64,000 bases of DNA from Dacryopinax spathularia (GCA_037974965.1 JBBPFI010000005.1:1550001-1614000); one strand, 5' to 3'; shown: positions 32,389 through 45,700, counted from the stretch's first letter. Translations and numbers: made by a program. Notes: generated from the sequence alone by a model not told the origin.

Positions 32389-33876
32389 GTTTGGCAGTAG
32401 AGAGGTATGTGGCGACGCGTAAGAACTTGATCTGGGACGAAGACGGGGACGAAAAGTGAAGGAAAGGGGACGCGTTCGGTCTGTCGGGCGTGTTCAAATA
32501 CTCGTCCGGAGTCCCACGATGAATCCCTAACGACTGCTGCGCCCAAATCGGCTCCAACGCCCGATCACAGTCCCGATCAGCGCGCCGAAAGAATGGAAGA
32601 CACCTCTTCTCCTTCCGGGAGTCCACCAATAGTGGTCAAAAGCTTGTTGGGACTTGCCCGTTCTGAGCGGAGGCGCAGTTGGTTCGGGATTGCGCTTTGG
32701 GCGCGTTGTTGCACGGCTCACAGAGGGAAGCGTCATCCTCCCGATGCGGCTGTGCAGAAGCGCGGCTCTCGGAGGCTATCTCGGCAGAAGAACTTGGGGC
32801 GGGTTTAGGGGACCAGCGCGTCCCATTGATTCTTCTTCGATGGTTGCGTCTGTTGGTGGATGGGCTTGTGCTGTTCTATGGAGTCGTTCTTACTTCAGGG
32901 ATAAATATAACAAGGATGACGGACGTCTAAACCCTGACTGGCTGAAACTCTTGCCATCTGTGAACTTATCTGTTGCTATAGAAAATGATGGTGCGCCGGC
33001 CATTGGAAGAGGTGAAGGCGCCTTTTTGGCGCAACAACCCCGCCCGTGGAGCGTCTTTCGCCGACGCAGACTCCGGCCGGCCATAAGTATGTTGGCATCC
33101 TTCGTCCCGATATACTTTTTGCAAAAGCTCCAATACATGTCGGAGATGGATTCGTCCGGTCATAGTACATGTACATGACTTTCCTCAGCCGATATTTATC
33201 CGGCTCCGCAAGACGCTACTATACTTAATCCAAACCCGGCGAACTCGAGTGAGGCAAGTCATACCTAGCCTATTCTGCTCTGTGCACAACACGCTTAGCC
33301 CGATCCGGGTCAGAGCGATCGCAGCCCGGACTTGATTTCGGGATTGCACGCCAGAGAGTTCAGAACGAGGGAGGAGGAAGGGCCGCTGCCAACTAGTACT
33401 GTGGGTGGGGAGGTGACTCCGCCCCGGACGAGCCTTGCCGGTACAATCCTGGGTTGTTTTAGCCTGAGCCTGTTGCTCCAAGATTGTTTAGGTTTGATTC
33501 GTTTCAAAGGCGCGGTTTTCCGATACAAGGCCCCATGGAGGAAGAGAGTCGGTTCTGGTCCGGACTCACGTAGCACAGTCTCAAGCGGGCAGGAAAGGGC
33601 GGACACTGCGCCTTCGACAGGAAGCGTAGCGTGTATGCATATCCGAGCGCGCGGTTTCCTTGGTCTCCTACTGTATCAATCGCTCCAGCGAGCTAAAGTT
33701 GGGCGGACGCCATCCTCCGACAGCGGTACTTGACGATAGTACTGCCGGACATTCCCTGGTCATCGTAACCTCTGGCGGCATACATCTTCATCAGTCGAGG
33801 AAGCCACGCATGATAGGTTCCAAACTTCCACAAAAGCAGTGTACGTACAGAACCAATCAAAGTAGCACCCATGTCC
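32389..33876. other. Spacer between the secreted-protein gene and the GNAT gene
   Basis: About 1.5 kb. Plus frames at 32593-33178 and minus frames at 33185-33606 are open for 70-170 codons, but none shows a motif or a consistent intron pattern. It should include the promoter of the secreted-protein gene. Confidence 0.55.
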
Positions 33877-34855
33877 TTACAAGCCGAACGATGAGCGAAT
33901 ACCCTCTACCTCCCGCTCGCCGGTTTGTGCATATCTCCACTCCATGACCCACACCCCCGCCTCCCAATCCCGTTTCCCCTGCATGGGCACCCCGCCCTCC
34001 CTCGTGCACACGAGCCCAAATCCGAGCTTCTGGAACACTCGCCGACTCGCGTCGTTCCCCGTTAGCACGTATGCTCGGATCGTCCGCGCGTGGAGCAGGG
34101 GGATGGCCCAGGTCTGGAGGAGAGTGAGGATGCAGTGGGTCATTATCCCCTTGCCGTGGTGCGACGAAACGAGGTATTCTGCCACGAACATCAATCAATC
34201 ACCGTCTCCTCTCCCAGGCCACAGCAGAGAGTTACTACTGAACGAGGGTCGAAAGAAAGGGGAAGGATTAAGTGTACGCACCAGCGATCATCCATACGAT
34301 CTCCTCATCCCCCACCCGCCTCGCCTCGTTCTCCCTCACCAGCCTCGCCCTCTCCTCCAACTCCCCCACCTCAAGAAACGTACACCTCTCCAACCCCACA
34401 TCGCCCACGAACGTCCAACCCCCATCGGCCCCTTGAACCTCCCTAATGAACCTCAACGGCGTCTGATCCAGCACCAACTCCTCGCCGCTCTCTGCTAGCT
34501 GACACATCCGCCTGATGGTCGTGCTGTAGACTTTGGCGGTTTTTGATAGGAGGTCTTGGGCGTGTTCAGGGAGATAGGGGTATGGAGGGCCCACGGTCCA
34601 GGTGTAGATGGCGGGGTCGTTGAACGCGGCGACGATTGCGTCTACGTCGTCATCGGAGGAGGCCCGGGGGCGGGGGCCGGTGAGGATTATGTTCCTGTGC
34701 GGAGGGGGGAGGGGTTGATAGATCTCGTTTGTTGGCGAGAGGTGGAGGAAGGGGAGAGTCTCGGTGAGGATGGCCAGGTCAGAGGTTGTCTTGAGCTGTT
34801 TTGAAGGGGACGCCGAGCCCAAGGTAGAGAGGGCCGTTGTGGGTGGATCAGCCAT
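33877..34855 (-). CDS. GNAT-family N-acetyltransferase
   Basis: Acetyl-CoA-dependent acetyltransferase of the RimJ-like GNAT group. Exon 1 (34855-about 34270) starts MADPPTTALST and carries RNIILTGPRPRASSDDDV with DAIVAAFNDPAIYTW, the N-terminal strand and helix. It then has FVGDVGLERC and DEEIVWMIAGA, ending at the intron. Exon 2 continues EYLVSSHHGKGIMTHCILTLL, the acetyl-CoA pyrophosphate-binding loop (HHGKGIM in the place of the Q/RxxGxG/A signature). It then has IRAYVLTGNDASRRVFQKLGF, the canonical Asn-x-x-S helix and lid, and ends RSSFGL. Length (about 300 aa) and motif order are normal. The acceptor substrate cannot be told. An alternative start lies at 34873. Confidence 0.8.
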
Positions 34856-35177
34856 TGTAGAAGTACAGATCAAGTGCTGTGATTGATCGGGGGTGCATGA
34901 TAGATATGCGTTGGGGGAAGACGGCTTCTTCGTCTGCTCGTGACCGTCGGAGGGAACTACTTACTTGGGGGTTCTACCGGTCCGGTTCCTGATGACACGG
35001 TTGACTTCGCGGTCCCCTGCACGCCGCTGGTATGACGCTCCTCACGCTCATATTGCGCTACTTGCAGGCGCATACAGAAACATAAATCCGGTATGATTGA
35101 GCATTCTATGTAAGATACACCGATTATAACGATAATTTACAAGGTATATAGTTCAAACCCGAATGGTAGAGCCCTAC
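34856..35177. other. Spacer between the GNAT gene and DHA2 copy 1
   Basis: About 320 bp, promoter of the GNAT gene and the 3' flank of the transporter. No gene seen. Confidence 0.7.
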
Positions 35178-37023
35178 TCAGTCCTGCGGCTCCTCGAACC
35201 GCAGGTGCCGGGTCATGAACAGCGACACGACCGTCCCCACCCCGACCCACGGCACGACGGAGATAAAGCTCCAATAGGCGCCATCGCTCATCGCCTGCCT
35301 TACGAGCGCGAGCACCCTCTCCGGTAATCCTTGGATCAGGTTCTCGCTCGCCAGAGCCGCCACGGCCTGATAGATCTCCTGCGGGCTGTATTGGCCCGAA
35401 GTCGCCGCGGCGGTGAGCAGCTGCCTCGCTTTGGCGTTCAGGACCGCGCCCATTTGTGCTAAGCCGACGGTTCCGCCAAGGGTGCGGAAGAACATGCTGA
35501 GCGCTACGACCGCTGCGACTTCCTCTGACTTGTGCGTGAACCGGACTTGGATCGCCGTGCTGGGGATGACGATCCCGCAGCTCAAGCCGACAATAGCCGT
35601 GAAGACGTACAGCTCGGTCGTTTTCCCGTTCTTGATCGCCATGCCCGTCAGGCCGGCGCCGAGCGGGCCGAGGACGGTGCCGAGGATACAGACGTACTTG
35701 GATTGTTTGGTGAGGTTGATGAGGAATCGACTGCCCCATACGCCTACGCCGAGACCGGGGGTGAAGGCGAGGAGGACGAGGCCGGCTTGGACTTGACTGT
35801 AGCCTTGCACGATGATGAAGTATGTCGAGACGAAGTAGAACATGCCGAACTAAAACGAGGATGAACATGAATTCCTGATTTCTGGAATGGAGAGGACTTA
35901 CCATGAGCATCCCCGTGCCGAAAGTGATAATGCTCGTAGCAATCACGTCCACATCCTGGAACAAGGCAGATGGGATCATAGGCCGCTCAACAAGCCATGC
36001 GACCGAGGCGTGCGGGCGTGCAACCCGGCGCTCGATGAACCATTCCCAGCCGTAAAAGCACAAAAGGAGCACGCCTCCCACCACGAACACAGCGATCACT
36101 TTTGCCTGGCTCCACTGGTCTTGGCTGCCCCAGGACAAGCCTAGGATGATCAGGATCCCACCGGCGATGAACAGCAGCGCGCCCATGTAATCGACCAGTT
36201 GCAGTTTCTGGACCAGCGTCGTTCCGGGCGGCGGGGCAGCAGGATTCGGGTGATCCCGCAGGAAGAGGAAGCTGGCGAGCATGCCCAGCACGCAGCAGGG
36301 CAGGTTGATCGCAAAGCACCATCTCCAGTTCGCAGTCGCGAGTCCTCCTCCGATAAGCGGGCCAACGGCGTACCCAACTGCGTACAGTAGGCTGAGTATC
36401 GCAGTCTGCGTATTGTTGTCCTTCAGGTTTCCGGAGTCGTTCAGGATGATTCGGGCGAGCGTGGTCAATCCTCCTGCGCCGATGCCGGATATGGCGCGGC
36501 CGATGATGAGCGGGATTATGCCTTGTGCGCCTGTGCAAATCGCAGAGCCGACGATGAAGAGGGCTGTTGAGAGCTGAAGAGCCCAGTACCGACCGAAGAT
36601 ATCGGCAATACTGCCGAATATGGGGAGGAAGACCGTCGCAGTGAGGAGGTAAGCAGTTCCAATCCTGCACCTTCCGGTTAGGCCGCTTCTCTTCGGAAGT
36701 GTGGGGCAGACATACCATTGTTGTTCCGCCAGGGCGTCAAACTGCGAAGCCATCCGCGTTTGGGCAGTAGCGACCACCGTCTGGTCGAGCGTCTCCAGGA
36801 ATACGGGCAGCATCAGCGCTAGGCCTAACCTGACCATCCGCAGTGTTCGTTGCCGCCTTGTCTCCATCACTGCAGGCACGGGCTGGCCTTCTCCACCCTG
36901 TCCGGGACCCACGGCGGCCATCTCGACATCCTTCGGTTCGTCGTCTTTGCTTGCTGCTGATTGTCCTGGTGTTTTGGGAGCAGGCCGCGGAGTAAGGGTC
37001 GACTGAGACGACATTGTGGTCAT
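35178..37023 (-). CDS. MFS drug:H+ antiporter, DHA2 (14-TMS) family, copy 1
   Basis: A proton-coupled exporter of the plasma membrane or vacuole, related to fungal toxin and drug pumps. Motif D1 is LETLDQTVVATA (about 36780). Motif A is GSIADIFGRYWAL (about 36590). Motif C, the antiporter signature, is YAVGYAVGPLIGGGLA (about 36370), with FAINLPCCVLG next. The intron after EQQW (donor GTATGT, about 36710) and the intron near 35848-35900 join into FGMFYFVSTYFIIVQGY and a C-terminal half with GPLGAGLTGMAI and RTLGGTVGLAQMG. It ends RHLRFEEPQD. The start MTTMSSQST at 37023 (or MSSQST at 37014) opens a charged N-terminus. It is a close tandem paralogue of the next gene; the C-terminal heptapeptide is shared except for one residue. 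Confidence 0.88.
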
Positions 37024-37921
37024 CGATGTTTTTGTTGCTCTAAGTGCAGGGTGTTATGGTAGGGGATTGCGGGGTTTGAGCTCTTCCACCCTCTCCGTCT
37101 TATATGCCCGTTCATCCACCCATCCCAGGTAGAAATCCCGCAAGTAAACCGTCTCCATCCCTGCCTTGAACGACTCGGAGGTGGGCCCGTCTCCTCCTCG
37201 AGACAACTGTGACTTTGCGAAGCAGTGTGACCTCTCTGATGGACCCTGAGTTCCAGGGACCGACTCGGACGCGCGGGTGGCTGAACTGAACACGTGAAAC
37301 CGACAGTTCTGCTGCGAAGCACCGCCCCGCGCAGGTCGTCCATTCCCCCTGCACTGAAACCTGGGGGAGGATTGGCGCCCGAACTGACCTCCGATCCCAA
37401 AAATTGCGAAGAGCGCTCTCTTGGCAAGGAGATGAGACTGATGACTCGGAGTCAACTTTCCCCACATACTTACCATAACGGCATCGGACTTGCCGCGTTA
37501 AAGCCTGGTACTCTGCACCGCACGCATTTTTAGCGCAGCTCTGGTGGGGAAGTGCACCATGCGGGCGCTCATTTTTGTTGACAGATAGATCATATCAATG
37601 ACGTCGAGTGCATGCACAGCAATAGTGGGGAAAAGGACTCGAGATGAAAGGAACGCCGCGTCGGGAGATCAAGCAAATGCTACATACTTTCCCACCCCTT
37701 GTCAGATGGCTGCGGCGTTGGTTTGACGGTCTGGACGAGTCTGCGCACCACCAAGAACATTGCATATCAGAAAGGGATTTCCGTGTCTGTTCTACTCGAA
37801 GGTATGGGCTTTCTGACTTCCCTCTGCCTCGTGCACGGGGGAGCAGGAGGAAGGATTACTGCCATACTCTAGGTAACAGGGTTGACTAATAATACAAGTA
37901 CATTTTGTCCTGGATATGCAG
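37024..37921. other. Spacer between the DHA2 paralogues
   Basis: About 900 bp upstream of copy 1 and downstream of copy 2. Open frames on the minus strand (37020-37476) overlap in three frames and have no motif. Probably the copy 1 promoter. Confidence 0.6.
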
Positions 37922-39782
37922 CTAATCCTGTGGTTCCTCAAACTTGAGATGTCTGGTCATAAACAAAGAAATGACACATCCCACTCCAACCCACGGAACA
38001 ACGGAAATAAAACTCCAATATGCGCCCAATTGCATCGCACCCCTCACGAGAGCAAGCACGTTCGCCGGCAAGCCCTGGATCAAGTTGTCGCTCGCCAGGG
38101 CGCCGACAGCCTGCGAAATCTCCTGCGCGCTGTACTGCCCACTTTCCGCAGCGGCAATGATGATTTCCCTCGCCTTCGCGTTCAGCACCGTTCCCATCTG
38201 CGCGAGCCCAACTGTTCCGCCTAGGGTGCGGAAGAACATGCTGAGCGCGACGACGGCCGCCACTTCGGCCGATTTATGCGTAAAGCGGACTTGGATCGAC
38301 GCGCTCGTTATGATCAGCCCGCAACTCAGGCCGACAATAGTGCAGAAGGCGTAGAGCTGGGCAGTGCTGCCGTTCTTGATCGCCATTCCCGTAAGACCTG
38401 CGCCGAGCGGGCCGAGGATGGTGCCGAGGATACAGACGTCTTTTGCTTGTTTGACTACGTTGATGTACCACCTGCTGCCCCATACTCCGACGCCCAGGCC
38501 GGGGAAGAACGTCAGGAGGACCACACCGGCCCTGATCTGGGAGTAGCCCTGAACGATGATGAAGTAGGTAGAGACGAAGTAGAACATGCCGAACTGGTAG
38601 GGAGTTAGACTTCGTCGCATTACGAGCCGAGAGGACGCACCATGAGCATGCCGGTGCCGAAGGTGATAAGACTCGTGGCGATCACATCCACATCCTGAAA
38701 CAGCGCGGCTGGGATCATAGGTCTTTCAACTAGCCAAACGCTCTCTTGGTGCGGACGAGCGATACGGTGTTCGATGAACCATTCCCACAGATAGAATCCG
38801 ATGAGGAGGACGCCACCCACGACAAATACAACGATGACCTTCGTCGTGCTCCACTCCCCCTGGCTGCCCCATGACAGACCCAGGAGAACGAGGATGCCGC
38901 CAGCGATGAATAGCGTGGCCCCTACGTAATCGACCAGCTGCAGTTTCTGCAGAAAGGTGGTGCCTGGTGGGGGCGCAGCTGGATTCGGGTGACGCCGCAG
39001 GAAAAGGAACGCGGCCAGTATGCCGATCACGCCGCAGGGCAGGTTGATGGCGAAGCACCATCGCCAGTTTGCCTGAGCTAGTCCACCGCCGATGACCGGT
39101 CCGGTGGCATACCCAACGGCGTAGAGCGCGCTCAGAATCGCAGTTTGGGTGTTGTTCTCCTTCAGGTTTCCGGAGTCGTTTAGAATGATCCGGGAGAGCG
39201 TCGTCAGGCCTCCAGCGCCTATACCGGAGATGGCGCGGCCAATGATGAGAGGGATGATCCCTTGGGAGCCTGTGCAGATCGCGGAGCCGACAACGAAAAG
39301 GAAGGTCGACAGTTGCAGCGCCCAGTATCGGCCGAAGATGTCCGCGAGACTACCGAATAAAGGAAGAAAGACAGTGGCAGTCAACAGATAGGCAGTCCCG
39401 ATCCTAGCTCGTGGTCAGACAGGCTTTTTCGGTAGCACAGGAGTGAATGAGCGAACCATTGCTGGTCACTGAGGGAATCGAATGATGACGCGATCCGTGT
39501 TTGGGCAGTGGCGACCACTGTCTGGTCGAGTGTTTCCAGATAGACGGGTAGCAAGAGCGCCAAGGCAAGCCGTAGTATCCGTAACCGGCTCTGCCTCTTC
39601 GCTTCTGACGATACGGTGGTTGGTGGTTGCTCCGCCGTCGAGGCGGCGCCCAGATTGGCCATCTCCACATCTTTTTGTTCGAAGGCTTTGCCGCTACCGG
39701 ACTCCTCTGGCGGGGGAGGCGACGACTTGACCCCAGGCGGGGCGGTTTGTGCAGCCTCGCCGGCCTCCTCCTGCGTCGCCAT
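37922..39782 (-). CDS. MFS drug:H+ antiporter, DHA2 (14-TMS) family, copy 2
   Basis: Same architecture as copy 1. The N-terminus starts MATQEEAGEAAQTAPPG and is diverged. Motif D1 is LETLDQTVVATA, followed by an intron after DQQW (donor GTTCGC, acceptor CTAG near 39400). Motif A is GSLADIFGRYWAL and motif C is YAVGYATGPVIGGGLA. NWRWCFAINLPCGVIG follows, and the 38598-38641 intron (donor GTGCGT, acceptor CCAG) precedes FGMFYFVSTYFIIVQGY. The protein ends RHLKFEEPQD at 37922. Intron positions match copy 1, so the pair arose by tandem duplication of an intron-bearing gene. Substrates are unknown; such pairs often diverge in expression. Confidence 0.88.
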
Positions 39783-40224
39783 GCTCGCCGAACACGGCGT
39801 GCACGTTCGGGAAAGGTGGAAAGGGTATTCTGCTCATCGCCAAGCCTGTCTTCTATATATCGATGTTCTTGGGCAGCGGGCCATAACTCGCCGCTCTTCC
39901 GCGCACTCCCCACCGAAAATGAGAGGTGGTCCCGCCTGTGGGAAACAACACATGAGGGGTGACTTGGTCGCGGGTGTTATGCCGGTCGAACATGTCATCG
40001 ATCCCCGAGATCAGGGGCATCAGAACTTAAAAGAGCCAATCAGAGGTCGAGCGGGTGTTTTCATTTAAGGGATCAAACGGAGACAAACTAAAAGCACTAC
40101 CTTTTCTGGATGCTGATTGGTCCACTGGCGTCTGCCCAGCACTCGCTCGGCCTCCGAACGACCAGGATGAGTGGCACTGGATGATTCGCACATCACGAAA
40201 AGGAAGCAAAGTGAGTAAGCCCTG
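39783..40224. other. Spacer before the Plavaka element
   Basis: Promoter of DHA2 copy 2 and left flank of the transposon. No gene seen. Confidence 0.6.
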
Positions 40225-40244
40225 GTAAGGGTTTACCAGCCTCA

Positions 40245-40297
40245 CCAGCCGTGCCAGGGCCGCGGGGAAGGACCCTTGCCTTATAAGGCATTGTCAG
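40245..40297. repeat. Left inverted-repeat blocks of the Plavaka element
   Basis: CCAGCCGTGCCAGGGCC (40245-40261) and CCTTATAAGGCATTGTCAG (40279-40297) have inverted counterparts at 52056-52073 and 52012-52030. The inner block matches at 17 of 19 positions. These look like terminal or subterminal repeats of the element. Confidence 0.65.
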
Positions 40298-40671
40298 CCC
40301 TTATAGGAGGCCGATGGTAATTGTAATGCCCGGAAGGGTTATTCTGCTCCCCAAGTTGTGTAACCCTTCTGTTCCTTTATGGGCAATGTAAATCCTTTTG
40401 CCTTCTTGCAAGGCCTTCCCAGATGGAAGCAGCCTTGCCACCCTTCACCACTCTCGCACCCCTTCCCTTGCCTCACCATGCCTGGTCGGCGCTCCTTAGG
40501 ATTCCAGACCGCTGGCCACGCAGTGTAATAAGGCATACAACGTTTGAATAACTTGTAATCCACGTAAAACACCACGAACGCTAACTAGTTGACTCCCCGG
40601 AAGCCAGTCTGATGGCTTCCGAATGGATTCCGAACCACGCCTGCTCACATGCTGCTCCTCATCGGCTCCCG

Positions 40672-42362
40672 TTATTTCTCGGAAGCCCAGCGCGGTTCCC
40701 CTTCCCACCCTGAAGCATCTCCCAGTGGTGATAGCCCTTGCGCGGCCATTGCCTTGGCCTGCTCGATCATGAGGTTGGCTGTTTCATCGTTGTGGGAACG
40801 ATCGGGAATGGTTGACGGAAACACGCGTCTGCCTCAGACGGCCGTTAGCTGCTGGTCATGATCCGGCAAACCGTGCACTCACGCGTTGTACCACTTCAGA
40901 AGGGACCGCTTCAGGTCTGCCACGGCCTCGTTCTCCAGCAAATTCACAATACTGTAATAAAAGCGACTGTAGTCGAAACTGTCGTGCCCCCCTTTGGAAA
41001 ACATTTCTTCCGCGGACATGGCGAAGCGTAACTTGGTACTGCTGAGCCGGGGCAAATGTTCCGTGCACGGAAGCTCACCTGGAAGGCCACATAGGCCAAG
41101 GCCGGGACCGTCATCTCAGTCATTCCCGCTATCTGTGCATTGCCTGCTCGGTTGCTTCGTGTGCGACCAGGGTCGGAAGCCAGAGATGCCGTCGGAGACA
41201 CAAATACACATAGTGTGGCCTGAAACGAGCATCAGCCGTCAAGGGACTACGTCAGGTCGGAAGCCCAAAGTGCGTACCCGCAGCATAAGTTCATTCTGCA
41301 TGAACCCATCCCACATGTTGTGCGGGTTGGCCTTGAAGTTTCGGAACATGAAATTGGGGTACTCCCCATGGCAGGCACTGGCACCACCCAATCCGCTCTT
41401 CAATCGCTCCCGATCGCTGTTACCACTTCAGTGAATAGCTGGTTTCCGAACGCCCCCTCGCCCGTCACTCACATCGGATTATCCCAATCCAATCGCCAGG
41501 GCGTCAGGAGGCGACCCGTCAGTTCGTGCTCCCAACCACGACCCGTCTTTTTCTTGGTCGAAAGGCCGGTCGTCTTCTCGTTCGGAAACACGTGTTGAAG
41601 TATCTCGACAATGTAATTCTTCATCCGATTCGTGTCTTCCGTGCGTGCATCCGTTCGACCCTTCTCTAGCTGTGGGACGGGTTAATGACATGAAGGCCAT
41701 AGCAGTTCACAACCCACCGCACGCGCAACATACTCCAACCCGGCATCCTCCGCCTTGTCTGTCAAACGTTCCACTATTCTCGGGTATTTAGCTTCGATGG
41801 CCTGATAAAACACCAAACGATGATGCTTCCTACAAGCTCTTGAGCTTCCGATCCTGGGGCCTGGTAAGAGGACTCACTTAGGATCATCTTCAGCGAGGCT
41901 TCCGAGGTCCTCTTCGTCCCAAGTCATCCCATCTTCGAGTGCGGGGTACATGGGCTGGAAGGCATCTAGGGCCCTGCCTGCATGTTTCCCTATGCGCTCC
42001 AGGGGATCCGCCGGTCGCCTGGAGGTCTGTTACTCAGGTACCATATGCATATGTCTTCCTGCGAAAACCCGCACCTGACGCGCTTCCGACTGTAGAATCC
42101 TTCGTCATCACATGGGGTAGATCACTTAGCTCCCGTGAAGGCGGGAAGCAGCGGAGTGGTGGGCAACGTTGGGGTTGCTGGTTGGAGTGGGGAGGGAGAG
42201 TCGGATGTCGAGCCTTGGCTTCCGACTGTCGACCGGTTGGCAAGCATGGCCGGTCAGGTGTATTGAAGGCTTCAGTGGGTAGGCTACCGTAGGGAGAATA
42301 TTAAAGTCGGGAGCAAGAGGGTCGCGGGAGGGTGTGAGGGTGTCCAGAAGAACATCGGGCAT
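40672..42362 (-). CDS. DUF6698-family transposon protein
   Basis: DUF6698 proteins accompany transposons in Agaricomycetes; the role is unknown. Exons traced on the minus strand start MPDVLLDTLTPSRDPL. Then HAGRALDAFQPMYPALEDG with DWEEDLGSLAED-like acidic end (donor GTGAGTCC, about 41878), and KAIEAKYPRIVERLTDKAED follow. Next is EKGRTDARTEDTNRMKNYIV with TKKKTGRGWEHELTGRLL, the conserved core, and FMFRNFKANPHNMWDGFMQN (about 41320). MTEMTVPALAYVAFQ comes next, then TKLRFAMSAEEMFSKGGHDS and FDYSRFYYSIVNLLEN, and finally VFPSTIPDRSHNDETANLM to WASEK at 40672. All the family landmarks are present in order with plausible introns of 50-80 nt. It is divergent from the transposase, sharing a 370-bp promoter region. 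Confidence 0.75.
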
Positions 42363-42727
42363 GATATACGCCCATGCAGGGGTGCGCTACACGCGCATTG
42401 CATTAAGACACGTTGTAAATAAATAACGCTGTCTATTTACTGCGTGTGACGCGGCGTGTGAGGTGGCCAATCCCGTGCTGCTCCCTGGCCAGACCGGAAT
42501 GTGGGTCGACGGAGTCAAAGTCGCTTTCGGGATTTCGGCTTCCAAGCTTGCGCCCTCTGAACACGTCATCGAGTGACTTGTGGTCCCAACTGGTGAAGGC
42601 TGGCTTTCCAGCCTTCCGAGTCACCACTGGCACCTTCTTCAACATTCGATCGGGTTACTCAGCGAAGCTTGTAACCCGATCGCGAGCCTTAGATCGATCT
42701 GGAAACGCAATTACCACCTGGTCCATC
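42363..42727. promoter_or_regulatory. Divergent promoter of the DUF6698 and Plavaka transposase genes
   Basis: About 365 bp between two divergent starts. It includes the AT-rich stretch AAATAAATAAC (42417-42427). Unlike the genes around it, the stretch has no exact CGGAAGC; near matches GGCTTCCAAGC (42538) and GCCTTCCGAG (42612) occur. Confidence 0.4.
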
Positions 42728-45700
42728 ATGGGGGACCCGGCGCATGGTATTACCTGTGCTTGCGGACACAGCTTTTCGCGTATAGCGGAATACACTAAAC
42801 ACCAAAAGAACGGATGTACAGCGCACTCTGAGCGCCGATTCAAGGCGGACTTGGTGGCCGCAGCGAAAGCAGACCGGAGGCGCCTCAAGATTCAGAGACG
42901 TCTTGAACTGGCTCGGAAGCCACATCTGCCGAAACTATCCGAATCGCCTGCGATGCAAGACATTGAGATGATCCCCATCGCAACTGCCACCCAGGAGGCA
43001 GCACCTAATGATTTTACAGCAGAGGTAAGTGTGCTCCTCCATATGTAAGAATAAACTAGAAGGCTCAGTAATCGCCAGCCGGATTCGTTGGGCCCCACCA
43101 ATGAAGTCCCAACGCACGAGCTTGAACCCACGCCGGATGACGGCTTGCGCCGAAGCTCCCGGGTGGGCAGAGGCGAGCGTCGAGCTCCCAGACCTTACGA
43201 GGATCAGCTTCCTATGGGCCTCTCAGCATTGATTGAAGCGGTCGGAAGCCGGCGCAGACCGGGTGACCGCTCCGCAGAGCCTCATGCTCCCCGGGAACCC
43301 CTCGAGGACTCCACTCCGCCAGTCTCGGAAGCCAGTTTGCCTGCCTCTGCCGAGATTGCCGTGGAGGCAGAAGCGCCGTCTGCCAATGTTCGCTTCCGAA
43401 CGCAGCCCAATCGTCACGGGCTCTTCCGGGAGTACACTGAGCGCCCTCTCAACATACCTGACGATTACAATGTCACAGCTGACGAGTCACCCGTTGAAAG
43501 TGACAGCCGCTGGGTACCTGAAGCCGACCATTCGTCCCGCTATTATGGAGTATATCCCAACTGGACATCGATGGCGCTGGACAAACACTATTGGGAAAAG
43601 AGCCAGGGGAACAAGTCCCACAACGATCAAATGGCATTGGTGGACCTCATTCTAGATCCCCGTTTTAGCCAAGCGGAGTTGCAAAACATCCCATGGCTCG
43701 CCCTTCGGAAACAGCTCACTGCGCCCGATACAGAGCACCTCGGAAGCCATCATGGGCCGGGTTACCGAGTGTCTACGCTGTCGTTGAACTTGCCCCTGGG
43801 TAAGGACAACAACCAACACTTCTACGTGGGGCAGTTCCAGTATCGACCGCTTCTTCAGCTCGCCGTGGATATTTGCGAGCACGATCGACATGCTGGATCA
43901 TTTCATTACACCCCATACGAGCTCTACCGCTGCCAGTCCGCCAGCACAGAAGCCATTGAACGCCTCTATGATGATGTCTTCGCTTCCGATCTCTGGTTAG
44001 AAGAACATCGTCGAATTCGTGCCCAGCAAATCGGTGAAGACTGTACACTTCCGAGGGCGGTGCTCGGACTCGCCTTTTGGTCGGATGCCACTCAAGCCGC
44101 GCAATTTGGGCATTCAAAGCTTTGGCCGGTATACATGATGGTGCTGAACCAGCCCAAACGTCAGCGTCTCCAACCGAGCTGTAACGCTTCCCATCAGGTC
44201 GCCCTGTTGCCTGATCTACCAGAGGATATTCAAGCGACCATCCGATCGCACGGTGGCAAGGCCGCCAGCCGAAGCTTGCAAACATATTGCCGTCGGGAGC
44301 TCTTTCATGCAGCTTGGAAGTGCATGTTAGACGAGGAATTTCTTACAGGGTATGCACACGGAATCGTCGTGCGTTGCAAGGATGGTTTCCGAAGGCGGCT
44401 GTTCCCGAGGATATTGTTTTACGCTGCCGACTACCCGGAAAAGTGGGTGCGATCCTTGATAAATGAGTCGAAATGGCTGACATCGCTTCTCACCGTACGA
44501 TTAGAGTGCTCATTGCCACGATTAGGGACCTCGGTGGTTGTCCTTGCCCGAGGTGTTACGTTCGTCTCAATGAGGTGAAATTGCTAGGCACCTCGAGAGA
44601 TATGTATACGAGAACACGGAAGAGACGGGAAGATAACGAGGAGCGGCACTACACAATTAATCATGCCATCACTCTCCTTCGGGAGAAAGGATTTAGCATT
44701 GATAGAGTTACGCAGCTTCCGACCCTGCAAGAGCACTCCTGGGTACCGCATTGGGTTGGTGGTTCCCGCTTCCGAGCATCGTCTACCACTGACAACGGCC
44801 TCCCGCGTCCGGCAGAATGCTTTCTCTTGTCTGGTCCCCCAGGGATTCAATATTTTTTCGGCGCTGGTGGTGGACGTGATGCATGAGGTGGAACTCGGTG
44901 TATGGAAGGCTCTGCTTGTGCACCTCCTCCGAATGCTGCATTCCATCGGTTCCGCCACGATCATCGAGTTCAATGCACGTTTCCGGGCGGTTCCCAAGTT
45001 TGGGCGTGAGGCCATACGGCGCTTCGATGGAAATGTTTCCGAGCTGAAGAAGCTGGCTGCGCGGGATTACAAAGACATTCTTCAGGTCAGGAAACATTCC
45101 ATGTGGTGGCACTCTGCTGAGTACTACTTCGGTTTGGATGCAGTGCATAATCCCAGTCGTTGATGGGCTCTTCCCGGAACCTCACAATACAAGTGTGATC
45201 ACCTTGCTTTTCACGATGGCTCAGTGGCACGGTTTGGCGAAGTTGCAACTCCATTCCACGGGAACCGTTGAATTACTCAAACAGACCACAATCTTGCTGG
45301 GCCATCGTCTGAGACAATTTGCTGGCAAAACGTGTGCAGCCTTCGAGACCTTCGAGCTCCCGAAGGAAACCGCCGCGCGAGCCCGCGCAGCGGCACAGAA
45401 ACAGCAAGGCTTGCAAACGGTCCCGACAGTATCCCGGAAGCCCAAAGTCTTTAGCTTGAGAACATACAAACTACATGCTCTGGGCGACGTAGCAGACACC
45501 ATTCTTCAGCTAGGACCGACGGACGGATACTCCACGCAGGTGGTAAGTGCGAGCGGGTTTTTTTTTTTTTTTCGCGCACCAAGCTGATGTCGTGGGTCAA
45601 GGGCGAGCTGGCCCATAGAGTCACCAAGGATAACTACCGCCGAGGCAGCAAAAGAGACCACATGGGGCAGGTCGCCAAGTTAAGTAGGCTCAGTGAGCAG

